Source: Trebouxia sp. TZW2008
Lineage: Eukaryota > Chlorophyta > Trebouxiophyceae > Trebouxiales > Trebouxiaceae
Assembly (NCBI GenBank): GCA_002118135.1
Contig: BDIU01000033.1
Coordinates: forward strand, 248,001-312,000
Direction of reading: 5' to 3'
DNA length: 64,000 bases
Shown here one piece after another: positions 1 through 8,962 of this stretch (the stretch's first letter is position 1; every line of letters begins with the position of its first letter). The notes under the pieces are model-generated. The model was not told the DNA's origin. It did not search any database and was given only the letters and a program-made list of their open reading frames with translations. The translations under genes and the position numbers were made by a program.

Positions 1-128
1 TCAGTGAGTGAGGCAGCACAATGTGCTGCTGCCATACTGGGTTTATATCATCATGACCATCAGCATCATGGCTGCACAGAAGTGAGCATGCTATGTTGCG
101 GTATACAACAGTCTTCAGCTCTGACTTC

Positions 129-222
129 AACTTGCATGCAGGAGCTCCGAAACCAGTGCAATACACATTAGCACTCAGCTTTTGCTTGCATGCAGGAGCT
201 CTGGAACAATCACTGTACACAG
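129..222 (+). repeat. Two acceptor-side ghost copies of the exon starting at 250
   Basis: Copies at about 129-162 and 183-220 repeat the sequence around 243-272: a TTGCATGCAG acceptor followed by GAGCTCCGAAACCAGTG or GAGCTCTGGAACAATCACTG, against GCGCTGCGAAATCAAGTGAG in the real exon. Both lie upstream of the functional exon, as expected for duplicates of the intron-exon junction. Confidence 0.6.
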
Positions 223-249
223 GAGGACTCAGTTCTTGCTTGCTTGCAG

Positions 250-3200
250 GCGCTGCGAAATCAAGTGAGCTCAGCTCAGGCTGAGGTGAGGGACCTCAAG
301 AAGGTGCAGCTGGACCGTGAGCAGCTGAGGGACTTCAAGACTGAGCTTGAGTGCCGTACATGCCGCGCTCGCAACTCTGAGCTTCTGCACCAAGTCAAAC
401 TTGGGGCTCAGATGTTGATGCTAGAGGTCGAGCAGCAGCTTGCCCAGAAGGATGGCAAGGAAAAGGCTGAGCAGGTCAAGGTAAAAATCATCAACATCAT
501 CACCATCATCATCACCATCATCATCATCACCACCATCACTTCTTTTGTAAAACACAAGCACGGCGGCTCACATGGCGTTGAAGCATCATGACTGCAGTTT
601 TCACACAGTGACTGTGTGCTTACAGGTCAACAGCGCTGTCCACAGCCTTGTCTCCACAGCCCCGCCATGCCTCTCAGGCTATTGCAGCACCTTTTGTAGC
701 CAATATGTAGACACTCTCAGACACCCCAGTACTTCATGTCGAAACAGGTCCACACCAACAACAGTTTCCACATGCCTGCAGGTCACCATTGCTGACCACA
801 TTCCCGCCCTGCCGCTCAAGCTGGCCCCATCTGCCCTCAGCCCTAGGCCACAAGGCTCACGCCTTTACAGCTTGAGCCCAGGCACTCAAGCCTCAAGCAC
901 TCAGGCCTCAGCTGAGAAGGTCAAAGTCCTTGTAGTCAGCTCCAACCCTAGTGACTGTTCATCTTCTGCCTGTGAGGATGCTGATACCAGTGAGAGTGCT
1001 CTACCCCCAGGTAGTGGTGGGGCTGCTGAGCCTGTTGCTAATGGGCCAGCACCAAAGAATGGCACCAAGAATAAGAAGGGAAAGAAGGTATAGTGACTTT
1101 GTGTGTAATGGCTGCATTGGAACTAAGACAAGTGTCCTTGTAACAAGTTGTCTGCACTTGGCGGTACCATTGCAGTCAGACTGCAGTAAATGGGTCTCAG
1201 TCACAACCAGGAATGTCCTAATATCAATATGTCCCAATATCAACTGAAAGGAGACCTCACTGTCATGTACCCTTGACATTGCTGAGCATCTACTGTTTGT
1301 ATTCAACTAGTGGTGGGCAGCTGCACCATGCAATAATGTTGTCTGTCCTGATATCTGTATCATGCAGTACACATCACAAGACAGTCATGCCTTAGCTCTT
1401 AGTTACATTCTGAGTGTGCACAGCTGCATTCTGCAATGCGTTACCGTCAACTTTACTGATGAGTTTGTCACCACACCTGAACCAAAGCTCACTTTGGCTC
1501 AGGTTTGATGTTGTTGCAGGCCGGGACAAAAGTATCATCCTTTGCTTGACTTGTCAAAATCAGCCAATCATGTGTTGCAACCCCTGAAAAATTACAACAT
1601 CTTACCTTTGGCTCAATCTTGGTGTTACTGCAGCTTGAGGCTCCTATTGACAGCCCTGCTACTGCTAGCAAGCAGACATTCTATGAGTTCTTCTCCATCG
1701 CAAACAATGGCTCACCATGTACACCTTTTGCCCTGGAGGCTGCTGGGGTCAATGGGTGCAACATTGCCGTATTGGCTCAAACTTTCATGTCGCAGGCTGG
1801 AACCAAAGGCCTGCCTCTGCCTCCTAGTGACAGCCCTGCTGCCGCCACCAAGCAGCCTCCCTCCAAGTCCCCTGCCACCCCTGCTGAGGCCTCAACCCCC
1901 TCAGCTTCTGCCCTGGAGCCTGCTGATGTCAGTGCAAACGCCTTGAAGTCAGGCCCTGTTGCTGGCTCATCTATGCCATCTTTGTTGACTCCTGCCCTTG
2001 AGGATGCCCATGTTGGTGATGATGCCTTGGAGTTAAATCCTGCTGACGTTGCTGAGCCAGCTACTGGCGTGCCTGCACCAGCGAATGGCAGCAAGAAGCG
2101 CAAGAGCAAGAAGAAGAAGGTAAGCTACATTCTGCATTGATGGGTGCCTTGTGTCGGTTCATGGTAGCTGAGCACAGAAGCGCCAATGTGCAGCAGCCAT
2201 GTCTCAATGCTTGTGTACAGTGAGGTTCAGGTCTCAGGTGACAGTCTCTATCATATGTCGTGCACAACAATGCCCCCTGCTTGTGCATGGCTGACTTCTT
2301 ACTGGGTTCTGCAAAACAAGTAAGACATTTGCTGCTCCTGTGCAACTTCTGCTTAACCCTTGGTCTTCCTGCAGGCTGCAGCACAAGACCAGACTTTAGT
2401 CCCTACTGAGAGCCCCGCTGCGCCGACCAAGCAGGCCTCCATTTCCCCTCGTGCCCACACCAGCCCTGCCCCAGCCGCAGACACCCAACAGACCCTAGAG
2501 CGCAGCTCAGGCAGTCTAGTGGCAAAGACCAACACCCCCAAGTCCACCGAGCCAGCTCCAGCTGCCAAGGGTCCCACTGTCTCCCTCTACAGTGGACCCC
2601 TTACAGTCAGTGGAACTGCTCAGAGTGGACCTCCTGCTCCTGAGTCTGTTGCCAGCAGGCCTGTGGTCCCAGGACCCACTGACATTGGAGTTAAGGCTGC
2701 AAAGCCGCTTTCAGCATCTGATGGCGTCAGTGGTGCAGTCCAGGCGCCCCTCTCCAAGTCCCAGAAGAGGAGGCTGAAGGAGAAACAGAAAGCAGCAAAG
2801 GTGGGTTATGAGACAGTTTTTATGATATGTTTTGATGTACATGCAAGGTCATCATGTGCGTGCTTACACTTTCAATGATCAAGCATGTTTGTCTGTGCTT
2901 GAGTATATAGGTCACATGTGATTGCTGACTCTGACAGTGCTTGCATACTCCATCTGCAGTGAAAAAGCTCAACTCGATCATTTTTATGCACTTTCCTGAC
3001 AGCACCTGTCGCTTCTTATACTTGAGGGCACAATTCATGGTCACTTGCCCTCAAACACTATTTGTGGCACACTTGCAGGCAGCTGCAGCCATCAATGCAC
3101 AGCAGGAGGCTGTGCAAGCCCAACCAGCCCAATCCCCAACCCCAGCCTCATCCCCCGGCCCACCCCCTTCAACCCCATCTGAGGTGATCAACTCAGGGCG

Positions 3201-5222
3201 AGTAGACGTCAAGGCAGCTCCTTCCCATGCTGTGTCTACAACAGTGGGAGTCTCAGATGCTCCTCTGTCTAAGGAGCAGCTGAGCAAGCACCTTGCTGGC
3301 ACCCACAAGGTGTGTTCGAGGTTGCTGTTGAAAAAAGTGGCTGTAGACACTCAGAACATCACCTGGATTATTGCTTGTGCATTATCGCTTGTGACCGACA
3401 GCGGCAGCACAGCAGACAGCACAGACAGCTTCACTACAATCTCAACTGCAGACACCCTCAGATCCACTCAACTCACCAGCTGAGGCGTATATTAGCGATT
3501 TACGTCACAGCAAACAAACAAATGAGTGGCTGTGCAGGAAGGGCTCAAGTGACAGCACAAGCGGTCACTCCTTATTGCTTGTATTGCAATGCAGCTAATG
3601 TCTTGAGCTATGCCTACAAGAATTGCCTTACACGCTTCATGTCAAATCATACATGGCAGTGCAAACAACAGCTCTGTGAGCCAAGATCTAACTCATGGTA
3701 TTGGGTTTTGCTGCAGCCGAAGTCAGAGTGGTTATGCCAGAGGGCATCTCAGGCCCAAGGGCTGCGCAGGAAGGACCTGGTGGACCAGGTGCACTTTGAG
3801 GCTGTGCCTAACTGCCCTGGCTACTGCTGGCCCGCTGACCAGCTGTGGAGGGACATTGGCAGCGGTGGCCAGGCCAGCATCCACTAGTAAGCACCATCAT
3901 CCTCACCCTCTACCCACCTTGATCTACTTGCTGCTTGTGCATGCAATGGATTGACTTGCCTAGTATTGTTACGTGATGCAGTGCATATCTGCCCTGGCTA
4001 CTGCTAGCCTGCTGACCAGCTGTAGCGGAACATCGGCAGCGGTGGCCAGGCCAGCATCCATGATCAAGCTCCTTCACCTCCCTGTCGTCCTCATCTGCTT
4101 GCTATCTGTGCTTGCTTCGAGCTGGTTTGCCTTGTCACTTACACGTTGTCAGAAAATCATATTCATGGCAGTTCATCCTGTGTGTCTCTTCCAGCCTGCT
4201 GCTGCTGTGTTTGAGGATGCAAGGGGCATCTTGCTGCAGCGCCCAAGGGCAGTCAAGGTGCTGTCCTACAGCACAGCTTGCTACAGTCAAACCTTCCTAC
4301 TCACAGCAGAACCTAGCTCATAAGCCTGAATGACAATCAATATGCTGCTGCTGCTGTGCAGTGTGGAGTACTGGTTTGAGGATGCAAAGGGCGTTTTGCA
4401 GCGGCGCCCCAGGGCAGTGAAGGTGCTGCTCTACAGTACGCCCTGTCAGGTGGCGCTGGCAGACAGGGAGGCCGCCAACCTGGCTGTCCTGTCACCTCAG
4501 GGCCAGCCCTCCCCTTTTGCCCCTAAGCTGTTTGACAAGGTCATCACACTTGCCAGCTGCGGGGCGAAGCAGGCATGGCTGTATATGAGGTAAACATTAC
4601 TGCTTGGTTGATCATTTCAGTGATTGCTAAGCTGCCCTGTCACTTGAGGGACAGCCCTCCCATTTGGCCCCTTGACTGTTTGACAAAATCATTGCACCTG
4701 CCAGCTGTGGGGCCCAGCAGGCATGGCTCTATATGAGGTATGCAGATCACCCATCATCTGATTGCCTGCAGTCACTGGCATGCATCCTGCCGCAATGTTG
4801 TATCGTTGCAGCTAGGTGTTCAAGTACAGGTGCTGGCCAGTAGGCTGGGCTACAAACTGTCGAACTGTTGTCTTGTGATGCATGAAGTTCACTGGTCAAA
4901 CCTGATTTCTGCGACAAGTGTTTGACTGCATGTGCTGAATCAGCAATCAAGCCCATTTGGGCAGTCGATTGGTTTGTGCTTTGCTGCATGACCTGTCATG
5001 CCAAAGTTGCTAACTTTGAGTGCCTGGCTGCGCAGTCTGATTGAGGGTGAAGAGCTGTTGGACTACATGGGCAAGGCTCTGGAGAAAGTGAAGGGCAACA
5101 ACCTGACCCAAGTGGTGGCTCCGATGCTCAAGAGGCTGCTACAGGTATGTGCTTTGTTACTGTTCACATTTCCACAGGTTCTGCATCATGCTCTACGGTA
5201 TTACTTTGGCACCCTACAGTGA

Positions 5223-5264
<42 letters not shown>

Positions 5265-6883
5265 GTGTGTGTGTGTGTGTGTGTGCGTGTGCGTGTGCGT
5301 GTGTGCGTGTGTGTGCGCGTGTGCGCGTGCGCGTGCGTGTTTCAGGCAAGCATGGCACGTCAACATGAACTGCATATAGTCATAAGTGTCCTCCGGGAGT
5401 GAGTAAAAACATGTCAAAGCAGCCATTGCACTACACAGCAGTCAACGGGCCTGGCAGGAAATGATGCAAAGTTACTGTGCTCGCAGGCTGTGGCTACCAT
5501 GCATGGCACAGGGCAGAGGTGCTTTGGTGATCTGAAGCCCGAGAATGTGATGGTCCAGGGCAAGAAGCAGCTCACCCTTGTTGACTTCTCATCTAGCCAT
5601 GATGCCACACAAGGTACACACATATCCAGGGTGTGTCTGCCTGTGTCTGTGTCTGTACATCTTTGTGTGTCTGTCATGTTAAAGTGTCGAGGGAAACAGC
5701 AACTGACCCTTGTCGACTTCTCATCCAGCCATGATGCCACACAAGGTACATGCATATCCAGAGTGTGCCTGCGTCCGTTTCTATCTGTGTGCAGTCCAGC
5801 TGTGCAGCATACAAGGTTGACCTTTACCCTGCATCTGTCTGTATGTCTGTGTCATGCTCAAGTGTCGGGGAAAATGAAGCTGAGCAAGGTTGATTTCTCA
5901 TACAGCATTGACACCTCACAAAATACACCTTTATGCAAGCTTTGGTGCGTTTGTGTGTCTATGTATGTCTGCATCTGTGTGTGTCTGTGTCTGTGCAATG
6001 GTCAAGCGTTGTACCCTGTACCCCTTGCTGCTATGCTGCACTTCTGTGTATCATGATTGATCAAACTCATGTGTGTGGTATGCAGGGGCCATCAAGGGGG
6101 CTCCCTACACCCTTGGATACGCCGCCCCAGAGGCTATGGCAGCAGCCCTCAGTGGGGCTACTGCCCTCAGCCCTCTTGATGCCCACAAGGGTGACGTGTA
6201 TGCCATTGGAGTGATGGGGCTGCTGTGGCTGAGTGGTAAGGGCAACATGCCCTTTGGCCCTACCAAGGCGCAGGCCACAAGGATGCAGACTGCCAAGGGG
6301 GGCGAGACCAGCAAAGCACTGGAAGCAGCAGTGCTACATGTTGGCAGAATGCAGCAGGACTGGGTGAGTACAGCTCAACTTGCTTAGTGCAATGTGTGCA
6401 GGAGTGCTATGAAAGCGGTCTTTTGCCAAAACATTCAGAACTGGGTGTGTACACCTGCACTTCCTGGTGCAGTATTGGCAAGACTGCACAGAAAGCTTGG
6501 CATGTTTTGCTGACCTTGTCCCAAGACTGCATGCAACATGCATACTCTGTTGCACCTGGAACCAAGAACATTACCTAGCCATGCAGGTAATTGCTTCGCA
6601 AGATAGGCCAGCAGGGTTCTTTCTTGTGGCAAGTTAGACATCGTACAAGGTCCTATACTGACAGGGTTGCTGTGATACCTTGCAGGCTGATGCAGTCAAC
6701 AGCAAGGACAGCGATGGCGAGGCAGCACAGTGGCCAGAAAAGTTTGCTGGCGCTCTGCAAGGTGTCCTTAAAAGTGCCTCAATCAGAAGCGATGCAGAGT
6801 CGTTTTTCATGGCTTTGCTGCACCCCAACATTGCAAGAAGAGCGAATGCCATTGAGGCGTCGCAGCACTCGTTTCTCAAGTAG
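250..6883 (+). CDS. Divergent protein kinase with coiled-coil and low-complexity N-terminus (5' partial)
   Basis: Phase-consistent exons: 250-480, 782-1087, 1796-2119, 2375-2800, 3079-3309, 3717-3886, 4362-4589, 5036-5144, 5487-5613, 6086-6363 and 6686-6883 (stop), giving about 875 residues. The start lies upstream of the window. The first exon is charged and coiled-coil-like. The next four are Ala/Pro/Ser-rich with Lys-rich ends (NGSKKRKSKKKK, KRRLKEKQKAAK). The kinase fold begins at 3717. The glycine loop is IGSGGQASIH, the VAIK-type lysine is in RPRAVKVLLYS, the catalytic loop is FGDLKPENVMV (HRD changed to FGD, catalytic Asp kept), DFG is replaced by DFSSS, and the APE motif is kept in GYAAPEAM, followed by DVYAIGVMGLLW. 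It could be an active non-RD kinase or a weakly active one. I cannot name a subfamily. Most of its introns contain decayed copies of neighbouring exon edges. Confidence 0.75.
483..541 (+). repeat. ATC/CAT-type trinucleotide microsatellite
   Basis: An imperfect run of CAT/ATC triplets begins directly behind the splice donor at 481 in the first visible intron of the kinase gene. It is low-complexity intronic sequence with no coding role. Confidence 0.8.
612..670 (+). repeat. Acceptor-side ghost of the exon starting at 782
   Basis: The segment has CTTACAG followed by GTCAACAGCGCTGTCCACAG and CCCCGCCATGCC. The real exon has CCTGCAG followed by GTCACCATTGCTGACCACAT and CCCGCCCTGCC. It lies upstream of the real exon. 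Confidence 0.5.
1600..1695 (+). repeat. Acceptor-side ghost of the exon starting at 1796
   Basis: TTGGCTCAATCTTGG, an acceptor, then CCTATTGACAGCCCTGCTAC and AGCAAGCAG parallel TTGGCTCAAACTTTC, CCTAGTGACAGCCCTGCTGC and ACCAAGCAG in the real exon. A fainter third copy (GCCGGGACAAAAG after TTGCAG) is near 1490-1545. Confidence 0.6.
3990..4068 (+). repeat. Donor-side ghost of exon 3717-3886
   Basis: CTGCCCTGGCTACTGCTAGC, CTGACCAGCTGTAG and GGCAGCGGTGGCCAGGCCAG closely repeat 3814-3884, the end of the exon that encodes the kinase glycine loop. The copy carries an in-frame stop (TAG for TGG), and the GTAAGC donor has become ATGATC. It lies downstream of the functional exon. Confidence 0.85.
4190..4275 (+). 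repeat. Acceptor-side ghost of exon 4362-4589
   Basis: The copy has TTTGAGGATGCAAGGGGCAT, CTGCAGCGCCCAAGGGCAGT and AAGGTGCTGTCCTACAGCAC. The real exon has TTTGAGGATGCAAAGGGCGT, CAGCGGCGCCCCAGGGCAGT and AAGGTGCTGCTCTACAGTAC. It lies upstream of the exon and repeats the VAIK-lysine region. Confidence 0.85.
4637..4745 (+). repeat. Donor-side ghost of exon 4362-4589
   Basis: It repeats about 4487-4597, including the exon end and donor: GCATGGCTCTATATGAGGTA against GCATGGCTGTATATGAGGTA. The matching reading frame is broken by a TGA (CCTTGACTG for CCTAAGCTG). It lies downstream of the exon. Confidence 0.85.
5226..5341 (+). repeat. (GA)n-(GT)n compound microsatellite
   Basis: About 30 bp of GA repeats run directly into about 80 bp of GT/GC dinucleotides, within a kinase-gene intron. 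Long open frames on both strands here are artefacts of the dinucleotide repeat. Confidence 0.95.
5676..5935 (+). repeat. Ladder of two donor-side ghosts of the DFS-motif exon (5487-5613)
   Basis: The first copy, 5676-5765, keeps CTTGTCGACTTCTCATCCAG, CATGATGCCACACAAGGTAC and following intron sequence. The second, 5850-5935, is more decayed (AAGGTTGATTTCTCATACAG, GACACCTCACAAAATACACC). Both lie downstream of the functional exon. Confidence 0.85.
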
Positions 6884-8025
6884 TGTCAGCCACTTGCGAG
6901 GGTGGTGGTTTCATGCTGAGCTTGCTTACTGCTGCAAGTGAGCTGCAGTAGCTGTATGCTATATTATCTGCACCAAGTTGAATAGTATGAAGATGTGAAT
7001 AGCACAAGGAATTAGCATACGTTACATGAAAGATGTCAGCATCTCTCGATTGCACTACAGCAGTGACCTTAGCATCCTTCAACCATCAGAGCTTACAAGC
7101 ACGCAATGCATGTGCACAAAGATTGAACGATGCCCCTGTGGAGGAAGGCACCAGTCGACTTGTATAGAATGCTGTGCATCATGGCATAGACTATTGCAGA
7201 GCAACCGCGGGGGCTGCATCACGCTGTATAAATTGACAAAGCCCACTGGGTCCTGGGAGGTGGGCTTCTACAAATGTGCGGTGCGCAAATTATCGATCTA
7301 AACGCAAGCAGTGCAACTGAAGCTTGTCAGGCTGACCACATTGGCAGTGCGTGCTAATAAAGCATAGTCCACAACCCATGCGTGCCTATTGTACAGCATG
7401 AGCTCCAGCTGACCAGCATGAACCTCACTTATCTTGGCAAGACATCAAATCAAAGCAAAACTAATTTTGAAAACGATTTGTGCAAGCTTTTGCCGCTCAG
7501 CCAGTCAAGTTCAAACTTCCATTTCATGCAAGTGGCGATATTCCAAGGGGCACTTGCTGGTCGGTGTGAGCACGGGCATTGCCATCAGCAGCAAATCTAC
7601 ATCATGTGCTCCATGACTGCATTGCATCAGATCCCCCAATCCCATTCTGCAAAGCACGACCAAACAAGGTCAGCATCGTCAGCAGTTGCTTCAGTTGAAA
7701 CAGCACAACACAAAGTGACCACGGCAGGAGGCAGTTGTCTGCTATGGTCTGCATCTGAGAGGGTTGTGCAACATCATTAACAAGCAGGCAACTGGTGATG
7801 ACTTTGTAGCAAAAGATAGGCAAATAGAAAGCAGAAGTCGCACATGACAGGTGTCAGCTACTTGCCCAGACACCTCTTTTCAAGGCACAGATGGACTATC
7901 AAAACAAATCAATCTGATAGGACAGGTGCAAGCAAAGTCATATTCACATGAGCAACTTTACCTGCTGTGGGAGTCCTACTGGTGTTTAGGCACTAAAGCG
8001 CCATTGTCAGGCAGCGCTACAAGCT
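6884..8025. other. Convergent intergenic region
   Basis: Lies between the stop of the kinase gene and the likely 3' end of the minus-strand RAP/hypothetical gene. It should hold both 3' UTRs. I see short chance frames only and no recognisable gene, tRNA or repeat. Confidence 0.5.
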
Positions 8026-8685
8026 TCAGTCGTCTTGGACCACCATTACCAGGTCATGCTGAACATGCAGAATCTCTGCAGCATAGTCGCTTGACATGCC
8101 AAGTGCCTGCAACAGAGCAATCACAGACTGACAGCTGTGCAAGCACAATCAAATGTGCATGGGGTATCCAGGTTCATCACCTGGCAGCGGGTCACCAGTA
8201 TGCTGACTTTTGAATAGCTGCTATGGGCATGCCATGCTTGCTGGCTGAAGCAAGCCACGGCACAATAAGCTCAGATGCATGAAAGACCACAACCCTGCAG
8301 CTGGTACCCCAGCTTGCCACGGTGTGCATGCAATCCAGTTACAGAATGTTTGGCCTGGTACAAAACGTCATGCATATTGCATCAGCGCAGCAGCAATCTG
8401 CAGCAAGACCAGATGATGCATGCGCTTGCAAGACTGATGCAAGCAGCCATTGCAGCAGTACCTGCAGGCAGTGATTGAACGCCTCCAAGTCATCAGCTCA
8501 TGCACCGGGGGCAATTCTCCAATGGCGAGCAGTGCCATCAGCTGCATCAGCTTGTGTCCAAAGCAAGAGCGAGCTCAACTACCAAATGCAGTGTCCCACG
8601 CTGAAGAATCCAGCAGCCATGAAGAGAAACTCTTGTTCAAGACACTCAGGGCATCTGCCTCCAGGGTCGCTGAGTCTGCAGACAT
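8026..8685 (-). CDS. Uncertain 3' exons of the RAP gene or a separate small gene
   Basis: Coding-looking pieces on the minus strand. 8685 to about 8580 begins MSADSATLEADALSVLN and ends SAWDTAF before a GTAGTT donor. A frame reads IGELPPVHELMTWRRSIT around 8525-8465. A clear last exon, 8106-8026, reads ALGMSSDYAAEILHVQHDL and ends VMVVQDD then TGA, behind a good TTGCAG acceptor. I could not join all the phases. These may be the last exons of the RAP-domain gene or a small gene of its own. I do not recognise the protein. Confidence 0.35.
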
Positions 8686-8855
8686 TGAACCTCTTAGCTT
8701 GTGTGACGCTTGCAAATGGTTGTGCATGCCTTGCTCAAGCAATGCTGAGGGCTGAGGTCACATAATGCTAGAAAAGCCTTGAAAGCATTTTGTCACGCAA
8801 TACAAAACTCACAGCGCACATTCAAGTATGCTGCAAGTCAACATGGGGCTTAGAC

Positions 8856-8900
8856 CAAGCGCTCACCACGGTGCCATCAAAGTGGACAGCTGCTGTCCAT
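8856..8900 (-). repeat. Donor-side ghost of RAP exon 9134-8963
   Basis: On the plus strand GCTCACCACGGTGCCATCAA and GTGGACAGCTGCTG repeat GCTCACCGCAGTGCCATAAA and CTGGACAGCTGTTG at 8957-8995, including the GTGAGC donor. It lies downstream in gene sense. Confidence 0.75.
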
Positions 8901-8962
8901 AAGACACAAAGCAGTCAATGCAACATGCTGCTAATGGACTTGGGAGTGGAGAAAATGCTCAC

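Noticed and set aside
5164..5426. Arg/Glu-, Cys/Val- and His/Thr-rich open frames on both strands
   Set aside because: Created by the GA/GT dinucleotide microsatellite.
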